Shown here piece after piece: positions 58,346 to 64,000 of a stretch of 64,000 bases of DNA (the stretch's first letter is position 1; every line of letters begins with the position of its first letter). A program made the position numbers and the translations under genes. Under the pieces are notes generated by a model. That model saw only the letters and a program-made list of their open reading frames with translations, searched no databases and had not been told where the DNA came from. This DNA is from Agromyces sp. Root81 (lineage in GTDB: Bacteria; Actinomycetota; Actinomycetes; Actinomycetales; Microbacteriaceae): positions 124,001-188,000 of the forward strand of contig NZ_LMIR01000003.1 in assembly GCF_001429165.1 (NCBI RefSeq), written 5' to 3'.

Positions 58346-59661
58346 GCAGGGACCTCCGCGGGTGCCGGGGCATCCGCTGATTCGGGTGCACGGCGCAGCA
58401 CGGGGCGCAGCGCCGGCAGGGTGAGGAGGGAGACGAGCACTGCGCCCGCCGCCACGAGGTAGAGGGCGACGTAGTTCTTGTCGCCGCCCGCGACGGGGTC
58501 GGTGCCGCCGATCAGGATGACGAAGGGCGCGAGCGCCGGGGCGATCGACTGCGGCAGGGTCTTGGCCATGTTGAAGACGCCGAGGAACCTGCCCTCCTGC
58601 CCGACGGGCAGCGTGCGCATCGCGAGCGCCAGGTCGACCGCGTAGTACGCGCCGAGGGCGAAGCCGGCCATGACCGTGCTCACCCAGAACACGACGAGGT
58701 CGCCGGTGAACGCCTTCATCAGGAGCGAGATCGCCATGAGGATGGCGGCGCCCGCGATGAACGGGCCGTAGTTGCCGCGCCGCGAGGCGAGGTAGCCGCT
58801 GAGGAACGCGGCGGCGACGTTGACCGCGGCACCGCCGAGCATCGCGATCGAGGTGAGCGCGGCGGCATCCGTCTGCCCCATGTCGAGCCGCAGCATGAGG
58901 TAGAAGAGGCCGAAGGTCGAGATGATCGTGTACCCGAATTGCATCGAGAAGCGCTGCAGCCACACGAGGGTGAACATCGGCACCTGCGCCGGGTTGAAGA
59001 AGAACGAGGTGAGCACGCTGCCGATCGAGACCGGCCGCACCGCGCTGCGGTCGATGGGCGGGTCGGCCACGAAGCGGCAGATGACCGTGACAACGACGAC
59101 GGCCAGCACCGGCATGGCGAGCAGCACGACCGTGAGCTGCGAGGCGAAGAGGGCGGCGACGATCATCGCGGGCACCATGCCGAGGAAGCCGAAGGCGCCG
59201 AAGATGCCCGACGCCTTCGCACGCTGCGCCTCGGGAACCTGGTCGGCGAGCAACGCCGAGAGGGCCGCGAGGGTCGCGTTGTATGCGATCTGCGAGAGCG
59301 CCCAGCCGAGCAGCAGCACGGGCACGTCGGATGCCACGACCATGACGAGTGCGCCGGCGAGGCCGCCGAGGGTGCCGGCGACGATCCACGGACGACGGCG
59401 GCCGAAGCGGCTCGTCGTCCGGTCGGAGAGGTGGCCGAACAGCGGGTTCGAGAGCATCGCGCAGACGGCGCCGACCGCGGTGATCAGGCCGAGCGCAGCC
59501 TCCTTCTCGCCCTCGGGCACGATCTGCAGCACCTTGAGCGAGAGCGCGACGACCAGGGGCGTCACGAGCGCGCCGATGGCCGCGAGTTCGATGAGGGCGA
59601 GCAGGTAGATCTTGCGCATGGGCACAGTGGGGATGCTGCGCGTGGTGGCTTCGACAGCCAT
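58342..59661 (-). CDS. MFS transporter (GPH/SLC45-like sugar carrier)
   Basis: 439 residues, 12 helices. ALGLITAVGAVCAMLSNPLF-GHLSDRT and SRFGRRRPWIVAGTLGGLAG are the N-half motifs of GPH/SLC45-type sugar symporters; the second half has GFALGAYYAVDLALAMRTLP and an EGRFLGVFNMAKTLPQ motif. Likely imports a glucoside or oligosaccharide. GGAAGG precedes the ATG. It is divergent from the GH3 gene across a 20-bp palindrome. Confidence 0.82.
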   Translation of the reverse strand: MAVEATTRSIPTVPMRKIYLLALIELAAIGALVTPLVVALSLKVLQIVPEGEKEAALGLITAVGAVCAMLSNPLFGHLSDRTTSRFGRRRPWIVAGTLGGLAGALVMVVASDVPVLLLGWALSQIAYNATLAALSALLADQVPEAQRAKASGIFGAFGFLGMVPAMIVAALFASQLTVVLLAMPVLAVVVVTVICRFVADPPIDRSAVRPVSIGSVLTSFFFNPAQVPMFTLVWLQRFSMQFGYTIISTFGLFYLMLRLDMGQTDAAALTSIAMLGGAAVNVAAAFLSGYLASRRGNYGPFIAGAAILMAISLLMKAFTGDLVVFWVSTVMAGFALGAYYAVDLALAMRTLPVGQEGRFLGVFNMAKTLPQSIAPALAPFVILIGGTDPVAGGDKNYVALYLVAAGAVLVSLLTLPALRPVLRRAPESADAPAPAEVPA

Positions 59662-59729
59662 CGTGGTTCCTTCCGGTTGGACTCGTCGTTGAGCGCTATC
59701 CGAACAGATCAGATCAACGTGAAGACTAA

Positions 59730-59749
59730 AACCTAGTGACGACTAGGTT
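59730..59749. promoter_or_regulatory. 20-bp palindromic operator between transporter and GH3 gene
   Basis: Arms AACCTAGT and ACTAGGTT flank GACG. It lies 69 bp before the MFS start and 100 bp before the GH3 start. The TetR encoded by the second gene of the GH3 operon is the likely ligand-responsive repressor for both directions. Confidence 0.78.
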
Positions 59750-59848
59750 AACTACGAGATGATGGTACCGCCTCACCCGTACGGTGAGGAACAGCCGCCG
59801 ATGCGCCTTCGGCGAGCGCGCCGACCGCCACCGACGAGACGGAGCCCC

Positions 59849-61627
59849 GTGCCTTTCGCCACCCCCGAGACCCTGCTCGCGCAGATGACGATCGAAGAGA
59901 AGGCCGGCGCGCTCTGCGTCGCCAGGGCGGTCGTCGGCGAGGGCGGCACCCTGTGGGAGGGCACCGACGCCGAGTCGCCGTTCGGCTTCGCGCCGACGAG
60001 CGAACTGCTGCTCGACCGCTCCATCTCGCACCTGACGATCATGAACGCGCCGGGCGTCGCCGCCCTCGCGAGCTGGCGTGACGCCATCGACGCGCGCGCC
60101 GCCGAGCACTGCCTCGGCGTGCCGGTCAGCGTGCTCAGCGACCCGCGACACGGCCGGGTGCACAACGCCTCGACCTCGCAGAGCGGCGACGGCTTCTCGC
60201 CCATGCCCGAGCCGATCGGCCTCGCTGCGATGTTCGACCCCGAGCTCGTCGAGGAGGCCGCAGCGATGATGGCCCGCGAGCTGCACGCCGTCGGCATCGA
60301 CGTCGCCCTGCACCCCATGGCCGACCTCGCGACCGAACCGCGCTGGGCCCGCGTCGCGGGCACCTTCGGCGAGGACGCGGCCCATGCGACCGAGACGCTC
60401 GCACGATACATCCGCGGCATGCAGGGCCCCGACGGCGGCGTCGCCTGCACTGTCAAGCACTTCCCGGGCGGCGGGCCGCAGCGGCGCGGAGTCGACGCCC
60501 ACTTCGAACGCGGCGCCAACACCGTCTACCCCGGCGGCCGGTTCGACGACCACCTCGCCCCCTTCGCCGCGGCGGTCGAACTCGGCGTCGCGCGGGTCAT
60601 GCCCGGGTATGCGGCACCGATCGGGGCTGCCCGCGAACTGCCGCCCGTCGGCTTCGCGTTCCAGCGCGAGCTCATCACCGGCATCCTGCGCGAGCGCCTC
60701 GGCTTCGACGGCGTCGTGATCACCGACTTCAACATCGTCACCGGCATGCGACTGCCGCGCCTCGGCATCGAGCTGCCCGTTCGGGCATGGGGCCTGCTCG
60801 ACGTGCCGCCGGTCGAGCGCGTCGGGCGCCTCTTCGACGCGGGAGTCGACCAGCTCGGCGGAGAGGACGATCCCGGCCTGATCCTGCGCGCCGTCGAGGC
60901 CGGGCTCGTGACCGAGGCACGCCTCGACGAGTCGGTGCTGCGCGTGCTGCGCGAGAAGGAGCGGCTCGGGTTGTTCGAGTCCGCGAACGATGACGCCGAC
61001 GGCGACGGCGAGCGCGGCACCCGCGCCGAGCGCGCATCGGGGCACGTCGCCACCCGCGAGCACCTCGCCGTCGCCGTGCGCGTGCAGGCCGCCTCGGTCG
61101 TGGCGCTCTCGGGTTCGCCCGTGACGGTCTCCCCCGGCTCCCGCATCTACAGCGAGGGCATCGACCTCGATGTCGTGAGCCGGTACGGCATCCCGGTCGC
61201 CTCCCCGGCCGACGCCGAGCTGGCGGTGCTGCGGCTCGAAGCCCCCTTCGACGCGAGCGACGACCCGTTCGAGGCCGCCTTCCATTCCGGATCGCTCGAG
61301 TTCCCCTCTGCCGAGCGCGAGCGCATCTTCGCGATCTGCGACCGGGTGCCGACCGTCGTCGACGTCTTCCTCGACCGGCCGGCCGTGCTCACGGGCCTCC
61401 CCGAGCGCACTGCCGCACTGCTCGCGACGTTCGGCGTCTCCGACGAGGTGCTGATGGATGCCGCGACCGGCCGCGTCGCCGCACCAGGCCGGCTGCCCGT
61501 CGACCTGCCGCGGTCGATGGCCGCGGTCGAGACGTCCCGCGAGGACGTGCCGTTCGATACCGTGGACCCGCTGTTCCGATTCGGGCACGGACTCGGCTGG
61601 ACGCCACGCGAAGGAGGCACTCGATGA
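59849..61627 (+). CDS. Glycoside hydrolase family 3 (beta-glucosidase/hexosaminidase-like)
   Basis: 592 residues, GTG start after GGAG (an ATG 30 codons earlier would add an Arg/Pro-rich stretch unlike the family). TPETLLAQMTIEEKAGALCV is the start of the GH3 barrel; VACTVKHFPGGGPQRRGVDA holds the K-H motif; VVITDFNIVTGMRLPRLGIE contains the nucleophile Asp; residues 400-590 are the (alpha/beta)6 sandwich, compressed relative to classical beta-glucosidases. No signal peptide, so it acts on imported glycosides. Its stop overlaps the TetR start. Confidence 0.82.
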   Translation: MPFATPETLLAQMTIEEKAGALCVARAVVGEGGTLWEGTDAESPFGFAPTSELLLDRSISHLTIMNAPGVAALASWRDAIDARAAEHCLGVPVSVLSDPRHGRVHNASTSQSGDGFSPMPEPIGLAAMFDPELVEEAAAMMARELHAVGIDVALHPMADLATEPRWARVAGTFGEDAAHATETLARYIRGMQGPDGGVACTVKHFPGGGPQRRGVDAHFERGANTVYPGGRFDDHLAPFAAAVELGVARVMPGYAAPIGAARELPPVGFAFQRELITGILRERLGFDGVVITDFNIVTGMRLPRLGIELPVRAWGLLDVPPVERVGRLFDAGVDQLGGEDDPGLILRAVEAGLVTEARLDESVLRVLREKERLGLFESANDDADGDGERGTRAERASGHVATREHLAVAVRVQAASVVALSGSPVTVSPGSRIYSEGIDLDVVSRYGIPVASPADAELAVLRLEAPFDASDDPFEAAFHSGSLEFPSAERERIFAICDRVPTVVDVFLDRPAVLTGLPERTAALLATFGVSDEVLMDAATGRVAAPGRLPVDLPRSMAAVETSREDVPFDTVDPLFRFGHGLGWTPREGGTR

Positions 61628-62256
61628 GCGAAGCGGATGTCGCGGCGCCCGTCGACGGCCGCCAGCGCCGCGGTGACGAACGCCGTGAGCGCATCATCGC
61701 GGCCGCCGTGCGCCGCTTCGCCCGACGCGGATACGACGGCACCCGCATCGCCGACATCGCGAAGGACGCGGGCGTGACCGATGCCGGCCTCATCCACCAC
61801 TTCCCGACCAAGCTCAGCCTCTTCCTCGAGATCGTCGAGCGGCGCGAAGCGGCGTACATGCAGCACGATCTCGGCGAGGTCGCGTCGGTGCAGGAGCTGT
61901 TCCGCTGGCACATCGAGGGCGTGCGCCTCGCGGCGTCCGAGCCCGACTACGTGCGCTTCCGCGCCATGCTGACGGGGTCGGGCCTGCTCGAGGGCCATCC
62001 GATCGCCGATCGCCTCTCCGCGAACCTCGAGCACGCGCTCGGCCGGCTCGTGCCGATCGTGCAGCGCGGCATCGACGGCGGCGAGCTCCGCGCGGGTGTC
62101 GACGCCCAACAGGTTGTGCTCGAACTCCTCGCCCTCAACGAGGGCATCCGCAACCAGTGGGTGACGCTGCCCGATCGCATCGACTACGTCGCCGTCTTCT
62201 CCGCAGCGGCAGCCGGGTTGTACGAGCGCGTGTCGGGGCATCCGCTCGTCGCCTGA
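61624..62256 (+). CDS. TetR-family transcriptional regulator
   Basis: 210 residues. HTH at about 20-65 (RIIAAAVRRFARRGYDGTRI, then DIAKDAGVTDAGLIHHFPTK), helical ligand domain after. The ATG overlaps the GH3 stop by ATGA, so it is translated from the same mRNA. Together with the palindrome at 59730 this predicts a repressor of the transporter-phosphatase and GH3 operons, induced by a glycoside. Confidence 0.85.
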   Translation: MSEADVAAPVDGRQRRGDERRERIIAAAVRRFARRGYDGTRIADIAKDAGVTDAGLIHHFPTKLSLFLEIVERREAAYMQHDLGEVASVQELFRWHIEGVRLAASEPDYVRFRAMLTGSGLLEGHPIADRLSANLEHALGRLVPIVQRGIDGGELRAGVDAQQVVLELLALNEGIRNQWVTLPDRIDYVAVFSAAAAGLYERVSGHPLVA

Positions 62257-62280
62257 CGACGGCGGAGAGATCCGCCAGGA

Positions 62281-62328
62281 ACGACGAAGCCGCCGGCACC
62301 CCGCTGAGGGGCGCCGGCGGCTCGTCGT
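62281..62328. terminator. Bidirectional terminator hairpin
   Basis: ACGACGAAGCCGCCGGC and GCCGGCGGCTCGTCGT arms (one bulge) with CACCCC/GGGGCG extend to a stem of about 20 bp around a GCTGA loop. It sits between the convergent TetR (62256) and DUF4097 gene (62347) ends. Confidence 0.8.
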
Positions 62329-62346
62329 GACCAGCGGAGAACGGGC

Positions 62347-63018
62347 TCAGAGGCTCCGCGCCTCGATGTCGCCGTACGCGGTGGTCGCCGTGATGGCGAG
62401 CTCGGCGTCGGCGCCCTTGGTGTTGTTGAGCGAGTTCTGCACGCGGCCGTAGGTGGTGCCTGCGTCGAGGGTGGCGGATGCCCCGCGCACGGCGCCGACC
62501 GACAGGTTGCCGGCCTGCGCGCTCAGCACGACCGAGCCGCGCACGGCCTCGGCGATGCGGATGTCGCCCTTCTGGGTGCTGATGTCGGCCGGACCGTTGA
62601 GGCGGCCGACCACGACGTCGCCGGCGAGGGCGGAGAGTCGAACGCTCGCCGCCTCGTCGATCTTGATCGTGCCGTTGGCGCCCTCGAACGCGACGTCGCC
62701 GAGGCGACCGACTCCGCGGAACTCGGCGGCGGCCGCCTTCGCCTCCACGCGGGAGCCGGCGGGCAGCTGCACCGTGACCTCGACGGATCCCGACGGGCCG
62801 AGGATCTGGTTGCCCGAGGGGGTCGCGATGCGCAGCACGCCGTCGCGGTAGTCGACCGTGGTCTCCTCGGCCATCTTCACGTCGCGGCTCTTCGAGGCGT
62901 TGGCGGGGCGGATCTCGACCGCGGTGTCGGCCCGGTCGGCGGCGATGACCTGCACGCGGCCGGCCGAGATGTCGAGCACGGCGGCGATCGGGGCGGGGGT
63001 GTCGAACTTCTGCATCAT
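62347..63018 (-). CDS. DUF4097-family protein
   Basis: 223 residues, regular beta-repeat protein: repeated strands around DTAVEIRPANASKSRDVKMA, GSVEVTVQLPAGSRVEAKAA, FEGANGTIKIDEAASVRLSA and TQKGDIRIAEAVRGSVVLSA, each about 20 residues, as in DUF4097 beta-helix-like proteins. No signal peptide. AAAAGGAA precedes two ATGs. It is divergent from the HTH regulator at 63259, with repeats of CGTTGCAA between them. Confidence 0.8.
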   Translation of the reverse strand: MMQKFDTPAPIAAVLDISAGRVQVIAADRADTAVEIRPANASKSRDVKMAEETTVDYRDGVLRIATPSGNQILGPSGSVEVTVQLPAGSRVEAKAAAAEFRGVGRLGDVAFEGANGTIKIDEAASVRLSALAGDVVVGRLNGPADISTQKGDIRIAEAVRGSVVLSAQAGNLSVGAVRGASATLDAGTTYGRVQNSLNNTKGADAELAITATTAYGDIEARSL

Positions 63019-63258
63019 GATGATGATTCCTTTTCAGTCGGTGTTGCTTCAGTCGGTGTTTCTGATGTTGGTAACGCTACGTTGCGTTCACGAATTGCAC
63101 AACACTGGAATTGCAATTGCTCGATGAAATCCCTGTTGAGATACGGTAAATCGTTGCAACGGTGCAGAATCTAATGCAATGTTCATCGCCCGTATCGTTG
63201 CAATGGATAGGGAACGAACGCCATACTGGAGCAAACCCGTCGACGAAGGAAGGCCGAT

Positions 63259-64000
63259 ATGCCGGGAGGCAGACTCACCCAGCACGAACGCCAGCAGATC
63301 TCGCTCGGCCTGGCCGACGACCTCGCGTACGCGGAGATCGCCAGGCGCCTCGACCGCCCGACCTCGACGATCACCCGCGAGGTGATGCGCAACGGCGGCC
63401 CGGCCGCCTACCGTGCGGATCTCGCACAGCGGGCGACGGAGCGTCGCACCCACCAGCGCAAGCCGACGGCACCGCGCGGCCAGCAGGCGCCCCCGCAGGC
63501 CCACGGCCGCAATGCGGAGGCCGTGCACGAGTACGAGGAGGCGTTCATCACGATCCTCATGCAGTCGGGGCTCCCCCGTATGGCGGCCTCGGTGCTGACC
63601 TGCCTCTACACCTCCGACGCCGGCAGCCTGAACGCGGCGGAGCTCGTGCAGCGGCTCCAGGTCAGCCCGGCCTCGGTCTCCAAGGCGGTCGCGCTGCTCG
63701 AGAACGTTGGCCTCGTTCGCCGGGTCGTCGAGGCGGGCCGCCGGGAGCGCTACTCCGCCGACAACGACGCCTGGTACCAGTCGATGCTCGCGGCAGCGCG
63801 CTCCAACGCCGAGCTCGCCGAGACCGCCCGGCGCGGCGTCAACGTGTTCGGACGCGACACCCCGGCCGGCAACCGGCTCCAGAACATGGCCCGCTTCGTG
63901 GACTTCGTCGCCGAGAGCATCGCCCGCGCGGCGGAACAGGCCAGGGACATCCTCTCGACGATGCCCGCCCCCTCGCAGGAGCCGACCGCGCGCGGCGGCG
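63259..64000 (+). CDS. GbsR/MarR-like regulator with IS30-type N-terminal HTH (runs off the window)
   Basis: 247 codons present, no stop before the window end. Residues 1-60 (LTQHERQQISLGLADDLAYA, EIARRLDRPTSTITREVMRN) are a helix-turn-helix of the kind found in IS30 transposases; then a basic linker; then a MarR/GbsR winged helix (SGLPRMAASVLTCLYTSDAG, LVQRLQVSPASVSKAVALLE, GLVRRVVEAGRRERYSADND). GAAGGAAGG precedes the ATG. Two direct CGTTGCAA sites (63152-63159 and 63196-63203) lie in its promoter, likely operators shared with the divergent DUF4097 gene. Confidence 0.82.
   Translation, partial: MPGGRLTQHERQQISLGLADDLAYAEIARRLDRPTSTITREVMRNGGPAAYRADLAQRATERRTHQRKPTAPRGQQAPPQAHGRNAEAVHEYEEAFITILMQSGLPRMAASVLTCLYTSDAGSLNAAELVQRLQVSPASVSKAVALLENVGLVRRVVEAGRRERYSADNDAWYQSMLAAARSNAELAETARRGVNVFGRDTPAGNRLQNMARFVDFVAESIARAAEQARDILSTMPAPSQEPTARGG

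Noticed and set aside
59726-61588. 620-codon open frame antisense to the GH3 gene
   Set aside because: No recognisable motif; the plus strand carries the GH3 signatures.

Overview
The window comes from a high-GC Gram-positive actinobacterium, most likely a member of the Microbacteriaceae (inference). The reasons are the strong G/C bias at third codon positions, an ECF41/SigJ sigma factor with its carboxymuconolactone decarboxylase partner, an HspR-type box in front of a ClpC-like ATPase, WXG100-type genes, and many genes whose only promoter signal is a TANNNT hexamer 6-7 nt before the start codon (leaderless mRNAs). I found no rRNA, tRNA or CRISPR array.

Layout. 0-2.2 kb: amide use (APC permease N-terminus, amidase, divergent TetR with a 21-bp palindrome over the shared promoter). 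2.3-8.6 kb: a polyol/sugar-acid module (class II aldolase, polyol-type MFS permease, SorC regulator, 2-hydroxyacid dehydrogenase, FGGY kinase) joined by a SorC-type operator in front of both operons. 8.7-15.1 kb: small enzymes and membrane proteins, then an alpha/beta hydrolase / EthD-like / TetR unit with a strong promoter carrying two copies of one operator. 15.2-17.9 kb: ClpC-like unfoldase under a HAIR-like box. 17.9-22.2 kb: a base-composition outlier with a PHP-plus-SMC-like ATPase (TrlF type), a PD-(D/E)XK-like protein and a small ORF, a candidate defence cassette.

22.3-31.2 kb is a patchwork. One NAD(P)-binding epimerase-like gene occurs as one complete copy and three fragments, and the fragments touch accessory modules: a broken hicA/intact hicB pair, an XRE + nucleotidyltransferase toxin-antitoxin pair, and a 2-kb IS5-like unit that carries a HAD phosphatase gene between its terminal repeats and is flanked by CTAG duplications. 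31.3-34.4 kb: broken lipoprotein gene, SigJ/ECF41 and its target, MerR regulator. 34.4-38.8 kb: a WXG100-like protein, a long LXG-like protein with membrane segments and a C-terminal lipase-like domain, and three tandem copies of a lipoprotein gene with one intact and one deleted copy of an intervening gene. This looks like a type VII-type effector locus with amplified partner or immunity genes and is the best candidate here for an undescribed system.

39-49.8 kb: tandem serine-hydrolase lipoproteins, a PASTA + Ltp-repeat membrane protein, further lipoproteins, a GDSL esterase, a lipase with an Ada-like zinc tail, an ACT protein and an N5-(carboxyethyl)ornithine synthase-like enzyme. 49.8-57.6 kb: stand-alone cytochrome b, zincin protease, ROK regulator, Cmx-type efflux pump, AlkZ-like protein, thioesterase. 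57.6-62.3 kb: phosphatase and MFS transporter divergent from a GH3 glycosidase and its TetR, with a 20-bp palindrome between them. The window ends in a GbsR/MarR-like regulator with an extra IS30-type N-terminal HTH, divergent from a DUF4097 protein.

A recurring oddity is that short pieces of 3' gene ends (VOC protein, SigJ, zincin, serine hydrolase, alpha/beta hydrolase) lie in intergenic spaces far from the intact homologue, which looks like the residue of lost paralogues.
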